A stretch of DNA of 55,001 bases from Mycobacterium neglectum (lineage in GTDB: Bacteria; Actinomycetota; Actinomycetes; Mycobacteriales; Mycobacteriaceae): the NCBI RefSeq assembly GCF_002591975.1, contig NZ_NVQE01000038.1, positions 1-55,001 on the forward strand, in the 5' to 3' direction. Under the pieces are notes generated by a model. The model ran no database searches. It saw nothing but the letters and a program-made list of their open reading frames with translations, and was not told where the DNA came from. The position numbers and the translations under genes were made by a program. Positions 24,987-34,467 of this stretch are shown in pieces. Positions within the stretch are counted from its first letter, which is position 1; each line of letters opens with the position of its first letter.

Positions 24987-25003
24987 CAACCGACTTTTTG
25001 AAT

Positions 25004-28000
25004 ATGGCTGATATACAGGACGATTCGCAGCAGCAACCGGAACCCGATGTCGCCGCCGGGGCGGCTCCAGCGCGTACCGACGTCACGGTGCCGGAGCTGC
25101 GCGAGTGGATGCGCAATTGGGTGGCCAACTCGACGGGTCAGTCGCCCGATGCGATCAACGAGAATGCGCCGCTCATCGAGTTGGGCATGGCATCGCGCGA
25201 CGCCGTCGCGATGGCCAGCGATATCGAGGACTACACCGGGGTCACCGTCACGGCCATGATGGCGTTCCGCCATCCGACCATCGAAGCGCTGGCGACCGTA
25301 ATCGTCGAGGGTGAGCCGGAAATCGACGACGTCGCAGGCGGCGAGGATTGGTCGCGCCAGGTCGATGAGGACACCGCGAACATTGCGATCATCGGCATCG
25401 CCACCCGCTTCCCCGGCGACATGGACACCGCGGACGGGACGTGGCAGGCGCTGCTCGACGGGCGCAGTGGCATCAGCGATCTGCCCGAGGGACGCTGGGA
25501 GGAGTTCCTCTCCGAGCCGCGGATCGCCGAACGCGTTGCCAAAGCCCGCACCCGGGGCGGCTACCTCTCCGATATCAAGGGTTTCGACGCGGAGTTCTTC
25601 GCCCTGTCGAAGATGGAAGCCGACAACATCGACCCCCAGCAGCGGATGGCGCTCGAATTGACCTGGGAGGCACTCGAAGACGCCCGGATCCCGGCGTCGA
25701 GCCTGCGCGGTCAGAAGGTCGCGGTATACATCGGCTCGTCGAACAACGACTACCAGTTCCTGGCCGTCTCGGACCCGACCGTCGCCCATCCGTACGCGAT
25801 CACCGGCACCACCAGCTCGATCATCGCCAACCGGGTGTCCTACTTCTACGACTTCCGCGGACCGTCGATGGCTATCGACACCGCCTGCTCGAGCTCGCTG
25901 GTCGCGGCGCACCAGGGCGTTGCGGCGTTGCGCACCGGTGAGGCCGACGTGGCAATGGTGGGCGGCGTCAACGCGTTGATCACCCCGCTGGTGACCATCG
26001 GCTTCGACGAGGTCGGCGGCGTGCTCGCACCCGACGGCCTGATCAAGTCGTTCTCGCAGGACGCCGACGGCTACGCCCGCTCCGAGGGCGGCGGCATGCT
26101 GGTGTTGAAGCGGCTGGCCGACGCACGCCGCGACGGCGACGAGATCTACGCCGTGATCGCAGGCAGCGCCGTCAATCACGACGGTCGCTCCAACGGTATG
26201 CTCGCCCCGAATCCGGACGCGCAGGCCGAGGTTCTCCGCACGGCCTACAAGGACGCCGGTATCAACCCGCGCGACGTCGACTACATCGAGGCGCACGGCA
26301 CCGGCACCATCCTCGGCGACCCGATCGAGGCCGATGCGCTCGGACGGGTTGTCGGACGGGGCAGGGACGCCGACAAGCCGGCTCTGCTCGGTGCGGTGAA
26401 ATCCAATGTGGGACACCTGGAGTCGGCAGCGGGCGCGGCCAGCCTGGCGAAGATGGCGCTCGCCCTGGCCAACGACAAGATTCCGCCGTCGATCAACTAC
26501 AGCGGACCCAACCCGTACATCGACTTTGACGCGGTGCATCTGAAGGTCGCCGATACCGTCACCGATTGGCCTCGCTACAGCGGACACGCGATCACCGGTG
26601 TCTCCGGCTTCGGCTTCGGCGGCGCCAACGCGCACATGGTGCTGCGCGAGGTACTGCCAAGCGATCTCGTCGAACCCGAGGCCGAGGAACCGATCGTCGA
26701 GGCGACGGCCGCGCCCGCTGAAGCAACCGCTACCTTCCCCCGCAAGCGGGAGGTGCCCCCAGTCGGCGGTGTGCGGCTGGACGAATACGGCGAGTTCATC
26801 GACGACGACGACGACGATGACGACGACGCGCTGGACCGGTCCGTCCATTCGGACGATGAAGAGCCCGAACTACCCGGTCTGACCGACGAGGCGAAGCGCC
26901 TACTAGAGGTCGCCCGCGAGGAACTCGAGTCTGGCGAACAGCCCGCTCTGCTTGTGCCACTGGCAGTCTCGGGATTCCTGACATCACGCAAGAAGGCCAC
27001 GGCCGCGGAACTCGCCGACTGGATCGACAGCCCGGAAGGCCGTGCGTCGTCGCTGGAGTCCATCGGCCGCGCGCTCTCGCGGCGCAACCACGGACGCTCC
27101 CGCGCCGTGGTGCTGGTCCACGACCACGACGAGGCGATCAAGGGCCTGCGTGCGGTGGCCGACGGCAAACAGCACCCCAGCGTGTTCAGCGCGGACGGTC
27201 CCGTCACCAACGGACCCGTGTGGGTACTGGCCGGATTCGGCGCCCAGCATCGCAAGATGGCCAAGAGCTTGTACCTGCGCGATGAGACCTTCGCCGAGTG
27301 GATCAACAAGGTCGACGCCCACGTGCAGGACGAGCTGGGGTACTCGGTCGTCGAGCTGATTCTCGACGATGCGCAGGACTACGGCATCGAGACCACGCAG
27401 ACGGTGATCTTCGCGATCCAGGTCGCTCTCGGTGAACTGCTGAAGTCGCACGGCGCCAAACCCGGTGCAGTAGTGGGTCAGTCGCTTGGCGAGGCGGCGG
27501 CGGCCTACTTCGCAGGTGGCCTCTCACTGGCGGACGCCACCCGCACGATCTGCTCGCGCGCCCACCTCATGGGCGAGGGCGAGGCCATGCTGTTCGGCGA
27601 GTACATCCGGTTGATGGCGTTGGTGGAGTACTCCGCCGACGAGATCGAGACGGTGTTCAAGGACACTGAAGCTTTCAAGGACCTCGAGGTGTGCGTCTAT
27701 GCCGCACCGACCCAGACGGTCATCGGCGGCCCGCCCGAGCAGGTGGACGCGATCATCGCGCGTGCCGAATCGGAGGGGAAGTTCGCCCGCAAGTTCCAGA
27801 CCAAGGGCGCGAGCCACACCACTCAGATGGACCCGCTGCTTGGTGAGTTGGCCGCAGAGCTGCAGGGCATCGAGGCGCACCCGCTGAACATCGGCTACTT
27901 CTCGACGGTGCACGAGGGCGGTTACATCCGGCCAGGCGGCGATCCGATCCACGGCGTCGACTACTGGAAGAAGGGCCTGCGGCACAGCGTGTACTTCACG

Positions 28001-30439
28001 CACGGCATCCGCAACGCCGTCGACAACGGCCATACGACTTTCCTTGAGCTGGCACCGAATCCGGTGGCGCTGATGCAGGTGGGCCTGACGACCGCCGCGG
28101 CCGGGTTGCACGACGCGCAGCTGATCGCGACGCTGGCGCGCAAGCAGGATGAGGTCGACTCGATGACCTCGGCCATGGCCCAGTTGTTCGTCTACGGCCA
28201 CGATCTCGACTTCCGAACTCTGTTTCCCCGGGGTTCGGGCAGGGCTGATTTCGCAAACATCCCGCCGACCAGGTTCCGGCGCAAGCCGCACTGGCTCGAT
28301 GCCCGCTTCACCGGTGACAGCTCGATCATGATGCCGGGCAACCACGTCGCGATGCCCGACGGCAAGCACGTCTGGGAATTCGCTCCGAAGGGTGAGCCGG
28401 ACCTCGCCGGACTCGTCAAAGCCGCGGCGGCGCAGGTGCTTCCAGGTTCCAAGCTGATCGCCTCTGAGCAGCGGGCGATGCCAGGTGCCGGTGCCCGCCT
28501 GGTGACCACGTTGACGCGTCACCCGGGTGGCGCCAGCGTGCAGGTGCACGCGCGCATCGACGAGTCGTTCACGCTGGTCTATGACGCCGTGGTCAGCCGC
28601 GATGGCGCGGCCGCCGCGCTACCTTCCGCGATGGCAACGGGAGTGGCTGTCGCACAACAGGTTTCGGCGGCGCAGCTCGTCGAAGAAGAAGACGACGCTG
28701 AGATTCTCCAGGACAACCTCACCGCGGGCGCCGGTCTCGCGGCGGGCTTTGCCAAGTGGTCGCCGGACAGCGGGGAGAGCATCGGCCAGCGGCTCGGCAC
28801 GATCGTCGGCAGTGCCATGGGTTACGAGCCCGAGGATCTGCCGTGGGAGGTGCCGCTGATCGAGCTCGGCCTTGACTCGCTGATGGCGGTCCGGATCAAG
28901 AACCGGGTCGAGTATGACTTCGACCTGCCGCCGATCCAGTTGACCGCAGTGCGCGACGCCAACCTGTACGCGGTGCAGAAGCTGATCGAGTACGCGATCG
29001 AGCACCGCGACGAGGTCGACCAGCTCGCCGACTCGCAGAAGGGGCAGACTGCCGAGGAGATCGCCGCCGCGCAGGCGGAGTTGATGGGCGGAGCGACGAC
29101 GGTCGCCGAACTCGAGGCAAGGCTGGCCGAGGTGGCGGGGGAGCAAGCCGCCGTGCTCAGCGGTGCGAATGAGGTGACCGCGACAACTCCGGTGGCGGAT
29201 CCGCAGGCGGAGCCCTCGACCCAGGATGAGACGCCGCTCCCGCCGCCGCCGACCGATCCCCGAGGCCCGCAGCAGAATGCCGGACCGTCGCAGTCGACGA
29301 TGGCCGCAGCGTCCAAAGTGCTGACCCAGGAGGCGGTGACCGCGGCGCTCGGCTCGGACGTGCCGCCGCGCGACGCCGCGGAGCGGGTGACCTTCGCGAC
29401 GTGGGCGATTGTGACCGGCAAGTCGCCGGGCGGAATCTTCAACGACCTGCCCGAGGTCGACGCCGCCACCGCGGCCCAAATCGCCGAACGCCTCACCGAA
29501 CGTGTCGACGAGGGCACCGTCACCGCCGACGACGTGCGTGGCGCCAAGACCGTCGAGGCGCTGGCCGCCACGGTTCGCGACTATCTCGAGGGCGGCAAGG
29601 TCGACGGATTCGTGCGCACCCTGCGCGCCCCACAGGAAGGGGCCAACGAGATCCCGGTGTTCGTGTTTCATGCCGCCGGTGGATCGACTGTGGTGTATGA
29701 GCCGCTACTCAAGCGGTTGCCGGCGAGCACACCGATGTACGGCATCGAGCGCGTCGAGGGCACGATCGAGGAGCGGGCCGGCGAGTACGTGCCCAAGTTG
29801 ATGGAAATCAACGGCGACCGCCCGTTCATCCTGGCCGGCTGGTCGCTGGGAGGCGTGCTCGCCTACGCCTGCGCGATCGGTCTCAAGAAGGCCGGCGCCG
29901 ACGTCCGCTTCGTCGGCCTCATCGACGCGGTGCGGCCGGGGGAACCGATCCTGCAGACCAAGGAGGAGACTCGCGCCCGCTGGGACCGCTACGCCCGGTT
30001 CGCCGAGCGCACCTTCAACGTCGAGGTGCCCGAGATTCCCTACGAGGAACTCGAGGCGCTCGACGACGAGGGTCAGGTGAAGTTCGTGCTGGACATCGTG
30101 AGCCAGAGTGGGGTGCAGATCCCCGGCGGCATCATCGAGCACCAGCGGACGTCGTATCTGGATCAGCGGGCCATCGATCTCGCGGAGATCCAGCCCTACG
30201 ACGGCCACGTGACGCTGTACATGGCCGACCGGTACCACGACGATGCGATCTACTTCGAGCCCGCATACGCCACCCGCAAACCGGACGGCGGTTGGGGTGA
30301 GTTCGTCTCCGAGCTGGAAGTGGTGCCCATCGGGGGTGAACACATCCAGGCGATCGACGAGCCGTACATTGCCAAGGTCGGCGCCCACATGAGCGAGGCG
30401 CTCAACCGCATCGAGTCTGAGGAGAAGCAGGCGAAGTGA
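25004..30439 (+). CDS. pks13: Polyketide synthase Pks13, mycolic acid condensase
   Basis: 1811 residues. It condenses the meromycoloyl chain with the carboxylated alpha chain and releases the product onto trehalose. Domain order: N-ACP (Ser64 in LGMASRDAV), ketosynthase (Cys295 in DTACSSS, His in EAHGTGT and NVGH), acyltransferase (Ser827 in GQSLGEA), C-ACP (Ser1292 in LGLDSLMAV), thioesterase (Ser1614 in AGWSLGG). Compared with M. tuberculosis (1733) the extra length sits in linkers: an acidic KS-AT linker with a run of Asp and a Pro-rich C-ACP to TE linker. No Shine-Dalgarno is obvious at ATG 25004. The start overlaps nothing, but the stop overlaps accD4 by four bases (GTGA). Confidence 0.97.
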   Translation: MADIQDDSQQQPEPDVAAGAAPARTDVTVPELREWMRNWVANSTGQSPDAINENAPLIELGMASRDAVAMASDIEDYTGVTVTAMMAFRHPTIEALATVIVEGEPEIDDVAGGEDWSRQVDEDTANIAIIGIATRFPGDMDTADGTWQALLDGRSGISDLPEGRWEEFLSEPRIAERVAKARTRGGYLSDIKGFDAEFFALSKMEADNIDPQQRMALELTWEALEDARIPASSLRGQKVAVYIGSSNNDYQFLAVSDPTVAHPYAITGTTSSIIANRVSYFYDFRGPSMAIDTACSSSLVAAHQGVAALRTGEADVAMVGGVNALITPLVTIGFDEVGGVLAPDGLIKSFSQDADGYARSEGGGMLVLKRLADARRDGDEIYAVIAGSAVNHDGRSNGMLAPNPDAQAEVLRTAYKDAGINPRDVDYIEAHGTGTILGDPIEADALGRVVGRGRDADKPALLGAVKSNVGHLESAAGAASLAKMALALANDKIPPSINYSGPNPYIDFDAVHLKVADTVTDWPRYSGHAITGVSGFGFGGANAHMVLREVLPSDLVEPEAEEPIVEATAAPAEATATFPRKREVPPVGGVRLDEYGEFIDDDDDDDDDALDRSVHSDDEEPELPGLTDEAKRLLEVAREELESGEQPALLVPLAVSGFLTSRKKATAAELADWIDSPEGRASSLESIGRALSRRNHGRSRAVVLVHDHDEAIKGLRAVADGKQHPSVFSADGPVTNGPVWVLAGFGAQHRKMAKSLYLRDETFAEWINKVDAHVQDELGYSVVELILDDAQDYGIETTQTVIFAIQVALGELLKSHGAKPGAVVGQSLGEAAAAYFAGGLSLADATRTICSRAHLMGEGEAMLFGEYIRLMALVEYSADEIETVFKDTEAFKDLEVCVYAAPTQTVIGGPPEQVDAIIARAESEGKFARKFQTKGASHTTQMDPLLGELAAELQGIEAHPLNIGYFSTVHEGGYIRPGGDPIHGVDYWKKGLRHSVYFTHGIRNAVDNGHTTFLELAPNPVALMQVGLTTAAAGLHDAQLIATLARKQDEVDSMTSAMAQLFVYGHDLDFRTLFPRGSGRADFANIPPTRFRRKPHWLDARFTGDSSIMMPGNHVAMPDGKHVWEFAPKGEPDLAGLVKAAAAQVLPGSKLIASEQRAMPGAGARLVTTLTRHPGGASVQVHARIDESFTLVYDAVVSRDGAAAALPSAMATGVAVAQQVSAAQLVEEEDDAEILQDNLTAGAGLAAGFAKWSPDSGESIGQRLGTIVGSAMGYEPEDLPWEVPLIELGLDSLMAVRIKNRVEYDFDLPPIQLTAVRDANLYAVQKLIEYAIEHRDEVDQLADSQKGQTAEEIAAAQAELMGGATTVAELEARLAEVAGEQAAVLSGANEVTATTPVADPQAEPSTQDETPLPPPPTDPRGPQQNAGPSQSTMAAASKVLTQEAVTAALGSDVPPRDAAERVTFATWAIVTGKSPGGIFNDLPEVDAATAAQIAERLTERVDEGTVTADDVRGAKTVEALAATVRDYLEGGKVDGFVRTLRAPQEGANEIPVFVFHAAGGSTVVYEPLLKRLPASTPMYGIERVEGTIEERAGEYVPKLMEINGDRPFILAGWSLGGVLAYACAIGLKKAGADVRFVGLIDAVRPGEPILQTKEETRARWDRYARFAERTFNVEVPEIPYEELEALDDEGQVKFVLDIVSQSGVQIPGGIIEHQRTSYLDQRAIDLAEIQPYDGHVTLYMADRYHDDAIYFEPAYATRKPDGGWGEFVSELEVVPIGGEHIQAIDEPYIAKVGAHMSEALNRIESEEKQAK

Positions 30440-31986
30440 CCACCAAAACCACCGCGGAGCTGCTCGCCGACCTTCACGAGAAGCTGGAGTTGGCGAAGGA
30501 ACCCGGTGGTGAGAAAGCCATCGCCAAGCGTGCGCGCAAGGGCATTCCGAGTGCCCGCGCCCGCATCCACTCGCTGGTCGACCCGGGCAGCTTCCTGGAG
30601 ATCGGTGCGCTGGCCAAGACTCCGGGGGACCCCGACGCGCTCTACGGCGACGGTGTGGTCACCGGACACGCCACCATCAACGGCCGGCCGGTCGGCGTCT
30701 TCAGCCACGACCAGACGGTGTTCCAGGGCTCGGTCGGCGAAATGTTCGGCCGCAAGGTCGCCAAGCTGATGGAGTGGGTGGCGATGGTCGGCTGCCCGAT
30801 CATCGGCATCAACGACTCCGCCGGGGCGCGCATCCAGGACGCGGTGACGTCGCTTGCGTGGTACGCCGAACTCGGCCGCAGACACGAGATGCTGCGCGGC
30901 CTGGTACCCGAGATCTCGCTGATCTTCGGCGCGTGCGCGGGCGGCGCGGTGTACTCGCCGATCCAGACCGACCTCGTGGTCGCCGTGCGCGATCAGGGCT
31001 ACATGTTCATCACCGGCCCCGACGTGATCAAGGACGTCACCGGTGAGGACGTCACGCTCGACGAACTCGGTGGCGCCGACAACCAAGCGCGCTACGGCAA
31101 CATCCATCAGGTGGTCGAGTCCGAGGAAGCCGCGTTCCAGTACGTCCGCGAATACCTCAGCTTCCTGCCCGCCAACACTTTTGACGACGCGCCGATCGTC
31201 AACCCGGGTATGGAGCCGGAGCTGACGCCGCACGACTACGAACTCGATGCGATCGTGCCGGACGCGGACAACCAGGCCTACGACATGATGGAGATCCTGC
31301 TTCGGATCTTCGACGACGGCGACGTGTTCGAGGTTGGCGCGCAACGCGGGCAGGCGATGATCACGGCCTTCGCCCGGGTCGACGGCCGTCCCGTCGGCGT
31401 GATCGCCAACCAGCCCATGTACCTCTCGGGCGCCATCGACACCGAAGCCTCCGACAAGGCGACGGCGTTCATCAGATTCTGCGACTCGTACAACACGCCT
31501 TTGGTTTTCGTGGTCGACACCCCGGGGGCGCTGCCCGGCGTCGAGCAGGAGAAGGGCGGCATCATCAAGCGCGGCGGACGGTTCTTCAATGCCCTCGTCG
31601 AGGCTGACGTACCGAAGATGACCGTCATCGTCCGCAAGGCCTACGGCGGCGGGTACGCGGTGATGGGATCCAAGCAGCTGGCCGCGGACCTGAACTTCGC
31701 GTGGCCGACCGCGCGCATCGCGGTGATCGGTGCCGAGGGCGCGGCACAGTTGCTGGTGAAGCGCTTCCCGGATCCCACCGCACCGGAGGTGCAGAAGATC
31801 CGCGCCGACTTCATCGAGGGCTACAACCTCAACATGGCCACTCCGTGGATCGCTGCCGAGCGCGGTTACATCGACGCGGTCATCCAGCCGCACGAAACCC
31901 GGCTGCTGCTGCGCAAGTCCCTGCGGTTGCTGCGGGACAAGCAAATTCAGCGGGTACAGCGAAAGCACGGCCTTACGCCGATTTAG
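30436..31986 (+). CDS. accD4: Acyl-CoA carboxylase carboxyltransferase beta subunit AccD4
   Basis: 516 residues from GTG 30436 inside the pks13 stop. A crotonase-fold carboxyltransferase, it works with AccA3, AccD5 and AccE5 to carboxylate the long (C24-C26) acyl-CoA that Pks13 uses as extender. The N-terminal acyl-CoA site shows INDSAGARIQ and ACAGGAVYSPI; the C-terminal carboxybiotin site shows VVDTPGALPGVEQEKGG and RKAYGGGYAVMGSK. The C-terminus is basic. It closes the fadD32-pks13-accD4 operon. Confidence 0.96.
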   Translation: MTTKTTAELLADLHEKLELAKEPGGEKAIAKRARKGIPSARARIHSLVDPGSFLEIGALAKTPGDPDALYGDGVVTGHATINGRPVGVFSHDQTVFQGSVGEMFGRKVAKLMEWVAMVGCPIIGINDSAGARIQDAVTSLAWYAELGRRHEMLRGLVPEISLIFGACAGGAVYSPIQTDLVVAVRDQGYMFITGPDVIKDVTGEDVTLDELGGADNQARYGNIHQVVESEEAAFQYVREYLSFLPANTFDDAPIVNPGMEPELTPHDYELDAIVPDADNQAYDMMEILLRIFDDGDVFEVGAQRGQAMITAFARVDGRPVGVIANQPMYLSGAIDTEASDKATAFIRFCDSYNTPLVFVVDTPGALPGVEQEKGGIIKRGGRFFNALVEADVPKMTVIVRKAYGGGYAVMGSKQLAADLNFAWPTARIAVIGAEGAAQLLVKRFPDPTAPEVQKIRADFIEGYNLNMATPWIAAERGYIDAVIQPHETRLLLRKSLRLLRDKQIQRVQRKHGLTPI

Positions 31987-32002
31987 CCCGGATACTTGCG
32001 AT

Positions 32003-33013
32003 GTGTCGAACCATTTCACGGGTCTCAGCCTCGGTCCACCGCTGGGCGATCAACGCCTCGATCTGTGCGATCTGTATGCGTTCCAATCGCCTACCGACTC
32101 CGCGCGCACAGTCCTGATCCTCAACGCCAATCCGAACGCCGACGCCCTTCACCCCGATGCCATCTACCGGCTCGCGATCGACAACGACGGCGACCTGCAG
32201 AACGACATCGCGTTCAGCTACGTCTTCTCCACCCCGCAGGAGGGGCGGCAGACGGTCGACGTCTTTCTCGCGCACGGCGATGAGGCCAAGGAGCCAGAAG
32301 CCATCGGCGAGAAGATCTTCGACGCGGTGGACGTGTCGTTCGGAAAGACCCCCGACATTCACCAATCGGGCGGGTTCACCTTCTTCGCGGGCGCACGCAG
32401 CGATGCGTTCTTCTTCGACTTCGACGGCATCAAGAATCTGTTCGACATCTCCGGAACGCGGAATTTCACATCGCCCCATCTTGCGGAACTCGGTGGGAAG
32501 TCGCCGTGGACGGGCCAGGATTCCAACACGACGGCCAACGTTTTCTCCACGGTGCTGGAACTGCCCACCGAGTACCTCGGCGCCGACCCCGACATCCGCA
32601 TCTGGGGCCGCTGCAGCGTGCGCCAGAACGGAAAGCTCGACCACGTGGACCGCGCCGGCCACCCCTCGGTGAGCAGCTTCTTCAACACCGACGACACCAA
32701 ACTGGAGTACAACGCCAGTGAACCGGTGCGCGATCGTGAGCGCTGGATCGAGCAGTTCATCCACCTGATGGGTCACACCGGCAACTACACGCGCGACGAG
32801 GCCATCGCCGCGATCGACCGGGAGGGCACGCTGCCCGACATGCTCACGTTCAACCCGGCCAAAGCCGCCAGGTACCCCAACGGCCGCGCGTTCACCGACG
32901 ATGTCATCGACTACCGGCTCGCGTTTCTGACCAAGGGCGAATGCCCGCCGAGCGGGTTGAGTCCGCACACCGACACCCTGACCGAGTTTCCGTACCTCGG
33001 CACACCCCACTGA
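32003..33013 (+). CDS. DUF4331-domain protein
   Basis: 336 residues from GTG 32003, 16 bases after accD4. It has no clear signal peptide. The sequence fits the DUF4331 family: SNHFTGLSLGPPLGDQRLDLCDLYAF, LILNANPNAD, YRLAIDNDGDLQNDIAFSYVF and GGFTFFAGARSDAFFFDFDGI. In related proteins this beta-rich fold is often secreted and of unknown function. The tight spacing to accD4 makes readthrough from the mycolate operon likely; a link to mycolates is only positional. No catalytic motif is evident. Confidence 0.8.
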   Translation: MSNHFTGLSLGPPLGDQRLDLCDLYAFQSPTDSARTVLILNANPNADALHPDAIYRLAIDNDGDLQNDIAFSYVFSTPQEGRQTVDVFLAHGDEAKEPEAIGEKIFDAVDVSFGKTPDIHQSGGFTFFAGARSDAFFFDFDGIKNLFDISGTRNFTSPHLAELGGKSPWTGQDSNTTANVFSTVLELPTEYLGADPDIRIWGRCSVRQNGKLDHVDRAGHPSVSSFFNTDDTKLEYNASEPVRDRERWIEQFIHLMGHTGNYTRDEAIAAIDREGTLPDMLTFNPAKAARYPNGRAFTDDVIDYRLAFLTKGECPPSGLSPHTDTLTEFPYLGTPH

Positions 33014-33029
33014 CGGCCCCGCAGGGAAT

Positions 33030-33035
33030 TACTAT
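33030..33035 (+). promoter_or_regulatory. Putative leaderless -10 element of the Ser/Thr kinase gene
   Basis: TACTAT lies six bases before ATG 33042. It is the closest to a consensus -10 of the set, and there is no Shine-Dalgarno. Confidence 0.55.
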
Positions 33036-33041
33036 TCGCCC

Positions 33042-34466
33042 ATGCCGCTCGCCGACGGACAGGACATCGCCGGGTACACCATCGTGCGCTCACTCGGTGC
33101 CGGTGGCATGGGCGAGGTCTACCTGGCCCAGCATCCCCGCCTGCCACGCTACGACGCGCTCAAGGTGCTTTCGGCGACGGTTTGCGCCGACAGTGAATAC
33201 CGGGAACGCTTCAACAGGGAGGCCGACATCGCGGCCACGCTGTGGCACCAGCACATCGTCGAGGTGCATGACCGTGGCGACGTCGACGGCCAGCTCTGGA
33301 TCTCGATGGACTACGTCGAGGGCACCGACGCACACCGGCTCCTGACGGAGAGCTACCCGGACGGTATGCCCCCGGACGACGTGATCCGGATCATCGCGGC
33401 CGTCGCAGACGCACTCGACTATGCCCACGACCGGGGACTGCTCCACCGCGATGTCAAGCCCGCCAATATCCTGTTGGCCAATCCCGGAACCACCAATGAG
33501 CGAATCATGCTGGCGGATTTCGGGATTGCCAGGCGCATCGGCGACACCACGAATCTGACCGGTACCAACATGACCGTGGGGACCGTCGCGTACGCTGCGC
33601 CGGAGCAACTCATGGGCGAGGGCATCGACGGCCGGGCTGACCAGTATGCGTTGGCGGCGACAGCTTTTCAGCTGCTGACGGGTACTCCGCCGTTCAAACA
33701 CACCAATCCCGCGGTCGTCATCAGCCAGCACCTGACAGGCGATATCCCGTCGATCGGGACTCGTCGACCCGAATTGTCGAATCTCGGCCCGGCGTTCACC
33801 AAGGCGCTCGCGAAGTCGCCACACGAGCGTTTCGACAAGTGCATCGATTTCGCCCGTGCGTTGGCCCATCGGACGAACCCGACCGCATCGGGTTCGGGTT
33901 TGCAATGGTCCGGCGGTGCTGCGGGAGACATCGGCAAATCGGAGCCGACGATGCTCGCGCAGTCCGTGACGGGGGCGTCGGGCGCGAGACACGCCAAACC
34001 CGAGCCTGCCTCCAAGCGACGATTTGTTCTGCCCGCGGCCATCGCGGTCGTGGTGCTCGCCATCGCGGCGGGCGCCTACGTGCTTTTCGATCGCGGGCGC
34101 GATCGGCCGGCTGCACCCGCGGCGGCCCCCACCAGTGCCTCGGCACCCGCACCCGCACCGCCGCGGGGCGTCGCGCTGCCGGTGGTGGTCGTGGGGGCGG
34201 AGTGCGGCACGCTCGGCGAGGCCGGACTCACCGGAACCGGCGCGCCGGTGTACTGCGCGCATCTGCCGACCACCGGCGCGGAGATCTGGTCGACGTACCC
34301 CGGTCAGATCTCCAGTCCCACAGTCACTCCCGGACCCAACGACCAGGTGCTCCCATCGGAGAGCCAGCAGCCGGTGCTCGTCTGCATGGAGCAGACCGGG
34401 CAGTCCCATGTCGACTGCCACAACGACATTCTCGAGGTCAACGAATCCGCAACCGAGTCACCGTAG
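33042..34466 (+). CDS. Membrane Ser/Thr protein kinase (PknF/PknI/PknJ type)
   Basis: 474 residues. Hanks-type kinase domain at about 10-275: glycine loop GAGGMGEVYLA, Lys41, catalytic HRDVKPAN (Asp137), ADFG (159-161), an activation loop rich in Thr (DTTNLTGTNMTVGT) and APE 186-188, all intact. A Ser/Ala-rich juxtamembrane segment leads to one membrane helix (FVLPAAIAVVVLAIAAGAYVLF, about 326-348). The external part is Pro/Ala-rich and ends in a small domain with four cysteines (AECGTLGEAG, PVYCAHLP, LVCMEQTG, HVDCHND), probably a disulfide-bonded sensor. It neighbours the mycolate operon; mycobacterial kinases phosphorylate many of these enzymes, but a specific target is not shown. Confidence 0.92.
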   Translation: MPLADGQDIAGYTIVRSLGAGGMGEVYLAQHPRLPRYDALKVLSATVCADSEYRERFNREADIAATLWHQHIVEVHDRGDVDGQLWISMDYVEGTDAHRLLTESYPDGMPPDDVIRIIAAVADALDYAHDRGLLHRDVKPANILLANPGTTNERIMLADFGIARRIGDTTNLTGTNMTVGTVAYAAPEQLMGEGIDGRADQYALAATAFQLLTGTPPFKHTNPAVVISQHLTGDIPSIGTRRPELSNLGPAFTKALAKSPHERFDKCIDFARALAHRTNPTASGSGLQWSGGAAGDIGKSEPTMLAQSVTGASGARHAKPEPASKRRFVLPAAIAVVVLAIAAGAYVLFDRGRDRPAAPAAAPTSASAPAPAPPRGVALPVVVVGAECGTLGEAGLTGTGAPVYCAHLPTTGAEIWSTYPGQISSPTVTPGPNDQVLPSESQQPVLVCMEQTGQSHVDCHNDILEVNESATESP

Positions 34467-34467
34467 C

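Noticed and set aside
24827..26848. 673-codon minus-strand ORF opposite fadD32 and pks13
   Set aside because: Shadow of strongly coding plus-strand genes; the apparent protein is low-complexity Val/Arg/Asp-rich with no motif.
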